A stretch of 64,000 bases of DNA from Archivesica marissinica. Taxonomy: Eukaryota > Mollusca > Bivalvia > Venerida > Vesicomyidae. The stretch's first letter is position 1. Every line of letters begins with the position of its first letter. The DNA lies in the NCBI GenBank assembly GCA_014843695.1, contig CM026390.1, forward strand, positions 60,044,598 through 60,108,597, written 5' to 3'. The notes under the pieces were generated by a model. That model saw only the letters and a list, made by a program, of their open reading frames with translations, ran no database searches and had not been told where the DNA came from. The position numbers were made by a program, and so were the translations under genes. Shown here in pieces: positions 27,101 through 39,100 of the stretch.

Positions 27101-30100
27101 ACTGCTATTGTATGGAGACTGTTCTGGTGTATGGAGACTGCTCATGTGTATGGAGACTGCTCCTGGTGTATGGAGACTGCTCCTGGTGTATGGAGACTGC
27201 TCCTGGTGTATGGAGACTGCTCCTGGTGTATGTAGACTGCTACTTTTGTATGGAGACTGCTGCTGGTGTATGGAGACTGCTACTGGTGTATGGAAACTGC
27301 TACTGGTGTATGGAGACTGTTACTGGTGTATGGAGACTGCTCTTGGTGTATGGAGACTGCTCATTGTGTATGGAGAGTGTTACTGGTGTATGGTGAGTGC
27401 TCCTGGTGTATGGAGACTGCTCCTGGTGTATGGAGACTGCTCTGGGTGTATGGAGGCTGCTCATTGTGTATGGAGACTGCTACTGATGTATGGTGATTGC
27501 TCTTGGTGTATGGAGACAGCTCCTGGTGTATGGAGACTGCTCCGGGTGTATCGAGACTGCTCATTGTGTATGGAGACTGTTACTGGTGTATGGAGACTGC
27601 TCCTGGTGTATGGAGACCACTCCTGGTGTATAGAGACTGCTACTGGTGAATGGAGACTGCTCATTGTGTACAGAGACTGCTCTTAGTGTATGGAGACTGC
27701 TCCTGGTGTATGGTTCTATTATAATAATGTATAGCTAGATTAAGGTTGTTTCAACAGTGTATTTACAATGCACTTTCAGAGAGTATACAGGTGTTGGGTA
27801 CAGATGATGCCACAACTTGTCACATGATCATTCTCAGACATACAGGTAATGGTTTACATACATGTATCTATAAGATCAGGAATATGTCAGAAACCTCTCA
27901 TCGAATGTTGATCAGGTGGACCCAGGCTTTCAATACAAAATGCCCTCACATATTCTTCTTCTTCTTTTCTTCTTCTTCCCGTTTAAGGACAGAAATCCAT
28001 CCTATGTGCCAGTGATGCTTGTTGGCAGCTTGTTCCAGTCATGTATGGTTCTCAGGAAGAAGGACTGCTTGTACACTGTCATGTTGGTGTAAGGTTGGAA
28101 TAGTCGGTGGGAGTCCCTTGTTCGCCAATCGTTGGGTCTGACTATCTGTGCTGCATCCGGGATATCTACCAGGCTGTGGTTGATTTTGAATTATTGATAT
28201 TATTGTTGCATTCCGGTCTTCACGCGACTCCTGATTGCCTTTTTAATTATTTGTCTTGTCTGTGCTTCATCTTAACCCATTCAGCAACAAGTAACTGACA
28301 TGGACTGGTGCATTCAACACCAAGTAACTGACATGGACTGGTGAATTCAACCCCAAGTAACTGACATGGACTGGTGCATTCAACACCAAGTAACTGACAT
28401 GGACTGGTGCATTCAACACCAAATAACTGACATGGACTGGTGCATTCAACACCAAGTAACTGACATGGACTGGTGCATTCAACACCAAGTAACTGACGTG
28501 GACTAGTGCACTCAACACCAAGTAACTGACATGGACTGGTGCATTCAACACCAAGTAACTGACATGGACTGGTGCATTCAATACCAAGTAACTGACATGG
28601 ACTGGTGCATGATATTTTCAGACCAATAAATTAATAAGAAAATTACATTTGGACCAGTTAATTTATCAAAATGTGTAATATTGTCTAAAAATAGTAATAT
28701 TACTGGCAAAAAGTGCAGATCCTGATGGTTCTACACTTTTTGTAGGCTTATTTTGAGGTCTGTAGTATTAATAAGGTGTTTGTGTTTTACGTTTATTTAT
28801 TGTCATTACCGGTTGCCCATATGAGCAACGCCTCCTGAAGAGATTAGTCATTTTAGATTTTTGGAGGATAGTGCAATAATACAGACAGAGACCCATTCCC
28901 GAGTCTCCTCTGGTTCTTTTACGTGCACGGTGTACAGCACCGACACGAGACCTTGGTTTAAAACCCATCTGAAAGACTGTTAATTTTATTAGGGTCAGAC
29001 TGGGGATCGAACCTGCGATCCCTGGATTACCAGTCCAGCGTGTTACCACTGGAATACATATCCGTCTGTAGAGATTATTGAGAATGAAACTTATGATATT
29101 TAACAATGTATTGTTGTTATGCATTGATCTGTATTACGACCTAGTCTTCATGTGGAATAGTACAATATTGCATACTTTCATTTCGTAGTCAGATACCAGA
29201 AGGTTGGAAAAGCACAATGTGATTTTGGAGTTTTATTGCCACAGCTCATAATAGACAATTTGTACCAAATGTTTGTGCATGGCTCCATTTCAGCATCACA
29301 TGTGACGGGACTGGCACATTTTGATGGCTCTGGTTTACTGGTAGCAACACAGAAACTTATAGACACAGTCCTGGCTGAGACGGGTGGCAAACAATGGGGC
29401 AGGTACTATACTGTTTCTAGATGGAGTACGTATATTCCAGGCCATAAGTCAATCGGTTTCTCATCCAGAAATGTGATGAAAGTAATATATCGACTTTTGT
29501 TCAAGAAACAAGCAAGCTCAATTTTGAACAAACAATGATTCATTTTAAACATAATTATTTAATCATGGGAACTGTGTTAATAAACTGTGAATATGTATTC
29601 AAGATCTGGTAATTCAATAAATTGATTAGATATTATTGGTTTAAAAAAAATATAAAAAAANNNNNNNNNNNNNNNNNNNNNNNNNNNNNNNNNNNNNNNN
29701 NNNNNNNNNNNNNNNNNNNNNNNNNNNNNNNNNNNNNNNNNNNNNNNNNNNNNNNNNNNNNNNNNNNNNNNNNNNNNNNNNNNNNNNNNNNNNNNNNNNN
29801 NNNNNNNNNNNNNNNNNNNNNNNNNNNNNNNNNNNNNNNNNNNNNNNNNNNNNNNNNNNNNNNNNNNNNNNNNNNNNNNNNNNNNNNNNNNNNNNNNNNN
29901 NNNNNNNNNNNNNNNNNNNNNNNNNNNNNNNNNNNNNNNNNNNNNNNNNNNNNNNNNNNNNNNNNNNNNNNNNNNNNNNNNNNNNNNNNNNNNNNNNNNN
30001 NNNNNNNNNNNNNNNNNNNNNNNNNNNNNNNNNNNNNNNNNNNNNNNNNNNNNNNNNNNNNNNNNNNNNNNNNNNNNNNNNNNNNNNNNNNNNNNNNNNN

Positions 30101-33100
30101 NNNNNNNNNNNNNNNNNNNNNNNNNNNNNNNNNNNNNNNNNNNNNNNNNNNNNNNNNNNNNNNNNNNNNNNNNNNNNNNNNNNNNNNNNNNNNNNNNNNN
30201 NNNNNNNNNNNNNNNNNNNNNNNNNNNNNNNNNNNNNNNNNNNNNNNNNNNNNNNNNNNNNNNNNNNNNNNNNNNNNNNNNNNNNNNNNNNNNNNNNNNN
30301 NNNNNNNNNNNNNNNNNNNNNNNNNNNNNNNNNNNNNNNNNNNNNNNNNNNNNNNNNNNNNNNNNNNNNNNNNNNNNNNNNNNNNNNNNNNNNNNNNNNN
30401 NNNNNNNNNNNNNNNNNNNNNNNNNNNNNNNNNNNNNNNNNNNNNNNNNNNNNNNNNNNNNNNNNNNNNNNNNNNNNNNNNNNNNNNNNNNNNNNNNNNN
30501 NNNNNNNNNNNNNNNNNNNNNNNNNNNNNNNNNNNNNNNNNNNNNNNNNNNNNNNNNNNNNNNNNNNNNNNNNNNNNNNNNNNNNNNNNNNNNNNNNNNN
30601 NNNNNNNNNNNNNNNNNNNNNNNNNNNNNNNNNNNNNNNNNNNNNNNNNNNNNNNNNNNNTGTATGGAGACTGCTCCTGGTGTATGGAGACTGCTCATTG
30701 TGTATGGAGACTGCTCCTGGTGCTTGGAGACTGCTCCTGGTGTATGGAGACTGCTCCTGGTGTATGGAGACTGCTCCTGGTGTATGGAGACTGCTCCTGG
30801 TGTATGGATGCTGCTCCTGGTGTATGGAGACTGCTCCTGGTGTATGGAGACTGCTCCTGGTGTATGGAGACTGCTCCTGGTGTATGGAGACTGCTCCTGG
30901 TGTATGGAGGCTGCTCCTGGTGTATGGAGACTGCTCCTGGTGTATGGAGACTGCTCATGGTGTATGGAGGCTGCTCCTGGTGTATGGAGACTGCTCCTGG
31001 TGTATGGAGACTGCTCCTGGTGTATGGAGTGTTGGTGTTGGTGTTGGTGTTGGTGTTGGTGTTGGGCTGCTCCTGGTGTATGGAGACTGCTACTGGTGTA
31101 TGGAGACTGCTACTGGTGTATGGAGACTGCTACTGGTGTATGGAGACTGCTCCTGGTGTATGGATGACTGCTACTGGTGTATGGAGATTGCTCTGGTGTA
31201 TGGACACTGCTCTGGTGTATGGAGACTGCTACTGGTGTATGGAGACTGCTACTGGTGTATGGAGACTGCTACTGGTGTTTGGAGACTGCTAATGGTGTAT
31301 GGAGACTGCTACTGGTGTATGGAGACTGCTACTGGTGTATGGAGACTGCTCCTGGTTTATGGAGAATGCTACTGGTGTGGGTGTGTGGTGTTGGTTTGTT
31401 GGTGTTGGGTGTTGGTGTTGGGGGTTGTTTGGTGTTGGGTGTTTGGGTTGGGTGCTCTGGTGTATGGAGACTGCTCATTGTGTATGGAGACTGCTCCTGG
31501 TGTATGGAGACTGCTCATTGTATATGGAGACTGCTCCGGGTGTATGGAGACTGCTCCTGGTGTATGTAGACTGCTCTGTTGTATGGAGACTGCTCCTGGT
31601 GTATGGAGACTGCTACTGGTGTATGGAAACTGCTACTGGTGTATGGACACTGCTCCTGGTGTATGGAGACTGCTACTGGTGTATGGAGACTGCTAATGGT
31701 GTATGGAGACTGCTACTGGTGTATGGAGATTGCTACTGGTGTATGGAGACGGCTACTGGTGTATGGAGACTGCTACTGGTGTATGGACACTGCTACTGGT
31801 GTATGGAGACTGCTACTGGTGTATGGAGACTGCTCCTGGTGTATGGACACTGCTCCTGGTGTATGGATACTGCTCCTGGTGTATGGACACTGCTCCTGGT
31901 GTATCCTGGTGTATGGAGACTGCTCCTGGTGTATGGGTGTATGGAGACTGCTCCTGGTGTATGGAGACTGCTCCTGGTGTATGGATGCTGCTCCTGGTGT
32001 ATGGAGACTGCTCCTGGTGTATGGAGACTGCTCCTGGTGTATGGAGGCTGCTCCTGGTGTATGGAGACTGCTCCTGGTGTATGGAGACTGCTCCTGGTGT
32101 ATGGAGGCTGCTCCTGGTGTATGGAGACTGCTCCTGGTGTATGGAGACTGCTCCTGGTGTATGGAGACTGCTCCTGGTGTATGGAGACTGCTACTGGTGT
32201 ATGGACACTGCTCCTGGTGTATGGAGACTGCTGGTGATCCTGGTGTATGGAGCTGCTACTGGTGTATGGACACTGCTCTGGTGTATGGACACTGCTCCTG
32301 GTGTATCCTGGTGTATGGAGACTGCTCCTGGTGTATGGAGACTGCTCTGGTGTATGGAGACTGCTCCTGGTGTATGGATACTGCTCCTGGTGTATGGAGA
32401 CTGCTCCTGGTGTATGGAGACTGCTCCTGGTGTATGGAGACTGCTCCTGGTGTATGGAGACTGCTCCTGGTGTATGGAGACTGCTCCTGGTGTATGGAGG
32501 CTGCTCCTGGTGTATGGAGACTGCTCCTGGTGTATGGAGACTGCTCCTGGTGTATGGAGACTGCTCCTGGTGTATGGAGACTGCTACTGGTGTATGGACA
32601 CTGCTCCTGGTGTATGGAGACTGCTACTGGTGTATGGACACTGCTCCTGGTGTATGGAGACTGCTCCTGGTGTATGGAGACTGCTCCTGGTGTATGGAGA
32701 CTGCTCCTGGTGTATGGAGACTGCTCCTGGTGTATGGAGACTGCTCCTGGTGTATGGAGACTGCTCCTGGTGTATGGAGACTGCTCCTGGTGTATGGAGA
32801 CTGCTCCTGGTGTATGGAGACTGCTCCTGGTGTATGGAGACTGCTCCTGGTGTATGGAGACTGCTCCTGGTGTATGGAGACTGCTACTGGTGTTATGGTG
32901 TATGGAGACTGCTCCTGGTGTATGGAGACTGCTCCTGGTGTATGGAGACTGCTCCTGGTGTATGGAGACTGCTCCTGGTGTATGGAGACTGCTCCTGGTG
33001 TATGGAGACTGCTCCTGGTGTATGGAGGCTGCTCCTGGTGTATGGAGACTGCTCCTGGTGTATGGAGACTGCTCCTGGTGTATGGAGGCTGCTCCTGGTG

Positions 33101-36100
33101 TATGGAGACTGCTCCTGGTGTATGGAGACTGCTCCTGGTGTATGGAGACTGCTCCTGGTGTATGGAGACTGCTACTGGTGTATGGACACTGCTCCTGGTG
33201 TATGGAGACTGCTACTGGTGTATGGAGACTGCTCCTGGTGTATGGAGACTGCTCCTGGTGTATGGAGACTGCTACTGGTGTATGGAGACTGCTACTGGTG
33301 TATGGAGACTGCTACTGGTGTATGGAGACTGCTACTGGTGTATGGAGACTGCTCCTGGTGTATGGAGACTGCTACTGGTGTATGGACACTGTTCTTGGTG
33401 TATGGAGACTGCTACTGGTGTATGGACACTGTTCTTGGTGTATGGAGACTGCTCATTGTGTATGGAGACTACTCCTGGTGTATGGAGACTGCTCATTGTG
33501 TATGGAGACTGCTCCTGGTGTATGGAGACTGCTCATTGTATATGGAGACTGCTCCGGGTGTATGGAGACTGCTCCTGGTGTATGTAGACTGCTCCTGTTG
33601 TATGGAGACTGCTCCTGGTGTATGGAGACTGCTACTGGTGTATGGAAACTGCTACTGGTGTATGGACACTGCTCCTGGTGTATGGAGACTGCTACTGGTG
33701 TATGGAGACTGCTCCTGGTGTATGGAGAGTGCTCCTGGTGTATGGAGAGTGCTCCTGGTGTATGGACACTGCTCCTGGTGTATGGAGAGTGCTCCTGGTG
33801 TATGGAGACTGCTCCTGGTGTATGGAGACTGCTCCTGGTGTATGGAGACTGCTCCTGGTGTATGGAGAGTGCTCCTGGTGCATGGAGACTGCTACTGGTG
33901 TATGGAGACTGCGGATTGTGTATGGAAACTGCTCCTGGTGTATGGAGGCTGCTCCTGGTGTATGGAGACTGCTCCTGGTGTATGGAGACTGCTCCTGGTG
34001 TATGGAGACTGCTCCTGGTGTATGGAGACTGCTACTGGTGTATGGACACTGCTCCTGGTGTATGGACACTGCTCCTGGTGTATGGAGACTGCTCCTGGTG
34101 TATGGATACTGCTCCTGGTGTATGGAGACTGCTCCTGGTGTATGGAGACTGCTACTGGTGTATGGAGACTGCTACTGGTGTATGGAGACTGCTACTGGTG
34201 TATGGAGACTGCTCCTGGTTTATGGAGACTGCTACTGGTGTATGGAGACTGCTCCTGGTGTATGGATACTGCTCCTGGTGTATGGAGACTGCTACTGGTG
34301 TATGGACACTGTTCTCGGTGTATTGAGACTGCTCATTGTGTATGGAGACTACTCCTGGTGTTTGGAGACTGCTCATTGTGTATGGAGACTGCTCCTGGTG
34401 TATGGAGACTGCTCATTGTGTATGGAGACTGCTCCTGGTGCTTGGAGACTGCTCCTGGTGTATGGAGACTGCTCCTGGTGTATGGAGACTGCTCCTGGTG
34501 TATGGAGACTGCTCCTGGTGTATGGATGCTGCTCCTGGTGTATGGAGACTGCTCCTGGTGTATGGAGACTGCTCCTGGTGTATGGAGACTGCTCCTGGTG
34601 TATGGAGACTGCTCCTGGTGTATGGAGGCTGCTCCTGGTGTATGGAGACTGCTCCTGGTGTATGGAGACTGCTCCTGGTGTATGGAGGCTGCTCCTGGTG
34701 TATGGAGACTGCTCCTGATGTATGGAGACTGCTCCTGGTGTATGGAGACTGCTACTGGTGTATGGACACTGCTCCTGGTGTATGGACACTGCTCCTGGTG
34801 TATGGAGACTGCTCCTGGTGTATGGAGACTGCTCCTGATGTATGGAGACTGCTCCTGGTGTATGGAGACTGCTCCTGGTGTATGGAGGCTGCTCCTGGTG
34901 TATGGAGACTGCTCCTGGTGTATGGAGACTGCTCCTGGTGTATGGAGGCTGCTCCTGGTGTATGGAGACTGCTCCTGGTGTATGGACACTGCTCCTGGTG
35001 TATGGAGACTGCTCCTGGTGTATGGAGACTGCTACTGGTGTATGGACACTGCTCCTGGTGTATGGACACTGCTCCTGGTGTATGGAGACTGCTCCTGGTG
35101 TAAGGAGACTGCTCCTGGTGTATGGAGACTGCTCCTGGTGTTTAGAGACTGCTACTGGTGTATGGAGACTGCTACTGGTGTATGGAGACTGCTACTGGTG
35201 TATGGAGACTGCTCCTGGTTTATGGAGACTGCTACTGGTGAATGGAGACTGCTCCTGGTGTATGGATACTGCTCCTGGTGTATGGAGACTGCTACTGGTG
35301 TATGGACACTGTTCTTGGTGTATGGAGACTGCTCATTGTGTATGGAGACTACTCCTGGTGTATGGAGACTGCTCATTGTGTATGGAGACTGCTCCTGGTG
35401 TATGGAGACTGCTCATTGTATATGGAGACTGCTCCGGGTGTATGGAGACTGCTCCTGGTGTATGTAGACTGCTCCTGTTGTATGGAGACTGCTCCTGGTG
35501 TATGGAGACTGCTACTGGTGTATGGAAACTGCTACTGGTGTATGGACACTGCTCCTGGTGTATGGAGACTGCTACTGGTGTATGGAGACTGCTAATGGTG
35601 TATGGAGACTGCTACTGGTGTATGGAGATTGCTACTGGTGTATGGAGACGGCTACTGGTGTATGGAGACTGCTACTGGTGTATGGACACTGCTACTGGTG
35701 TATGGAGACTGCTACTGGTGTATGGAGACTGCTCCTGGTGTATGGACACTGCTCCTGGTGTATGGATACTGCTCCTGGTGTATGGACACTGCTCCTGGTG
35801 TATCCTGGTGTATGGAGACTGCTCCTGGTGTATGGGTGTATGGAGACTGCTCCTGGTGTATGGAGACTGCTCCTGGTGTATGGATGCTGCTCCTGGTGTA
35901 TGGAGACTGCTCCTGGTGTATGGAGACTGCTCCTGGTGTATGGAGACTGCTCCTGGTGTATGGAGACTGCTCCTGGTGTATGGAGACTGCTCCTGGTGTA
36001 TGGAGACTGCTCCTGGTGTATGGAGACTGCTCCTGGTGTATGGAGACTGCTCCTGGTGTATGGAGACTGCTACTGGTGTATGGACACTGCTCCTGGTGTA

Positions 36101-39100
36101 TGGAGACTGCTACTGGTGTATGGACACTGCTACTGGTGTATGGAGACTGCTCCTGGTGTATGGAGACTGCTCCTGGTGTATGGAGACTGCTCCTGGTGTA
36201 TGGAGACTGCTCCTGGTGTATCCTGGTGTATGGAGACTGCTCCTGGTGTATGGAGACTGCTCCTGGTGTATGGAGACTGCTCCTGGTGTATGGAGACTGC
36301 TCCTGGTGTATGGAGACTGCTCCTGGTGTATGGAGACTGCTCCTGGTGTATGGAGGCTGCTCCTGGTGTATGGAGACTGCTCCTGGTGTATGGAGACTGC
36401 TCTGTGGGTGTATGGAGACTGCTCCTGGTGTATGGAGACTGCTACTGGTGTATGGAGACTGCTACTGGTGTATGGAGACTGCTCCTGGTGTATGGAGACT
36501 GCTCCTGGTGTATGGAGATTGCTACTGGTGTATGGAGACTGCTCCTGGTGTATGGAGACTGCTACTGGTGTATGGAGACTGCTACTGGTGTATGGAGACT
36601 GCTACTGGTGTATGGAGACTGCTAATGGTGTATGGAGACTGCTACTGGTGTATGGAGATTGCTACTGGTGTATGGAGACTGCTACTGGTGTATGGAGACT
36701 GCTACTGGTGTATGGACACTGCTACTGGTGTATGGAGACTGCTACTGGTGTATGGAGACTGCTCCTGGTGTATGGACACTGCTCCTGGTGTATGGATACT
36801 GCTCCTGGTGTATGGACACTGCTCCTGGTGTATCCTGGTGTATGGAGACTGCTCCTGGTGTATGGGTGTATGGAGACTGCTCCTGGTGTATGGAGACTGC
36901 TCCTGGTGTATGGATGCTGCTCCTGGTGTATGGAGACTGCTCCTGGTGTATGGAGACTGCTCCTGGTGTATGGAGACTGCTCCTGGTGTATGGAGACTGC
37001 TCCTGGTGTATGGAGGCTGCTCCTGGTGTATGGAGACTGCTCCTGGTGTATGGAGACTGCTCCTGGTGTATGGAGACTGCTCCTGGTGTATGGAGACTGC
37101 TACTGGTGTATGGACACTGCTCCTGGTGTATGGAGACTGCTACTGGTGTATGGACACTGCTACTGGTGTATGGAGACTGCTCCTGGTGTATGGACACTGC
37201 TCCTGGTGTATGGATACTGCTCCTGGTGTATGGACACTGCTCCTGGTGTATCCTGGTGTATGGAGACTGCTCCTGGTGTATGGAGACTGCTCCTGGTGTA
37301 TGGAGACTGCTCCTGGTGTATGGATGCTGCTCCTGGTGTATGGAGACTGCTCCTGGTGTATGGAGACTGCTCCTGGTGTATGGAGGCTGCTCCTGGTGTA
37401 TGGAGGCTGCTCCTGGTGTATGGAGACTGCTCCTGGTGTATGGAGGCTGCTCCTGGTGTATGGAGACTGCTCCTGGTGTATGGAGACTGCTCCTGGTGTA
37501 TGGAGACTGCTCCTGGTGTATGGAGACTGCTACTGGTGTATGGACACTGCTCCTGGTGTATGGAGACTGCTACTGGTGTATGGACACTGCTCCTGGTGTA
37601 TGGAGACTGCTCCTGGTGTATGGAGACTGATACTGGTGTATGGAGACTGCTACTGGTGTATGGAGACTGCTACTGGTGTATGGAGACTGCTACTGGTGTA
37701 TGGAGACTGCTCCTGGTGTATGGAGACTGCTACTGGTGTATGGACACTGTTCTTGGTGTATGGAGACTGCTACTGGTGTATGGACACTGTTCTTGGTGTA
37801 TGGAGACTGCTCATTGTGTATGGAGACTACTCCTGGTGTATGGAGACTGCTCATTGTGTATGGAGACTGCTCCTGGTGTATGGAGACTGCTCATTGTGTA
37901 TGGAGACTGCTCCTGGTGTATGGAGACTGCTCCTGGTGTATGGAGACTGCTCCTGGTGTATGGAGACTGCTCATGGTGTATGGAGACTGCTCCTGGTGTA
38001 TGGAGACTGCTCCTGGTGTATGGAGACTGCTACTGGTGTTTGGAGACTGCGGATTGTGTATGGAAACTGCTACTGGTGTATGGACACTGTTCTTGGTGTA
38101 TGGAGACTGCTCCTGGTGTATGGATACTGCTCCTGGTGTATGGACACTGCTCCTGGTGCTTGGAGACTGCTCCTGGTGTATGGAGACTGCTCCTGGTGTA
38201 TGGAGACTGCTCCTGGTGTATGGAGACTGCTCCTGGTGTATGGATACTGCTCCTGGTGTATGGAGACTGCTCCTGGTGTATGGAGACTGCTCCTGGTGTA
38301 TGGAGACTGCTCCTGGTGTATGGAGACTGCTCCTGGTGTATGGAGGCTGCTCCTGGTGTATGGAGACTGCTCCTGGTGTATGGAGACTGCTCCTGGTGTA
38401 TGGAGGCTGCTCCTGGTGTATGGAGACTGCTCCTGATGTATGGAGACTGCTCCTGGTGTATGGAGACTGCTACTGGTGTATGGACACTGCTCCTGGTGTA
38501 TGGACACTGCTCCTGGTGTATGGAGACTGCTCCTGGTGTATGGAGACTGCTCCTGATGTATGGAGACTGCTCCTGGTGTATGGAGACTGCTCCTGGTGTA
38601 TGGAGGCTGCTCCTGGTGTATGGAGACTGCTCCTGGTGTATGGAGACTGCTCCTGGTGTATGGAGGCTGCTCCTGGTGTATGGAGACTGCTCCTGGTGTA
38701 TGGACACTGCTCCTGGTGTATGGACACTGCTCCTGGTGTATGGAGACTGCTCCTGGTGTATGGAGACTGCTACTGGTGTATGGACACTGCTCCTGGTGTA
38801 TGGACACTGCTCCTGGTGTATGGAGACTGCTCCTGGTGTAAGGAGACTGCTCCTGGTGTATGGAGACTGCTCCTGGTGTTTAGAGACTGCTACTGGTGTA
38901 TGGAGACTGCTACTGGTGTATGGAGACTGCTACTGGTGTATGGAGACTGCTCCTGGTTTATGGAGACTGCTACTGGTGTATGGAGACTGCTCCTGGTGTA
39001 TGGATACTGCTCCTGGTGTATGGAGACTGCTACTGGTGTATGGACACTGTTCTTGGTGTATGGAGACTGCTCATTGTGTATGGAGACTACTCCTGGTGTA

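Larger units (their letters stand above)
27714..29660 (+). repeat. exon 3-4 block, copy 1 of a near-identical duplication
   Basis: Corresponds base for base to 42180-44159 apart from a 33-bp unit difference in the MITE-L array and very few substitutions (for example AAGGACTG near 28060 versus AAAGACTG). It ends exactly at the N gap. Confidence 0.95.

Noticed and set aside
28015..28185. Possible retroelement coding remnant in intron 3
   Set aside because: The stretch has a repeat-like feel, but I could not read a consistent protein from it.
29577..31292. Open frames spanning the N run
   Set aside because: N bases cannot support a coding call; only the satellite edge is real sequence.
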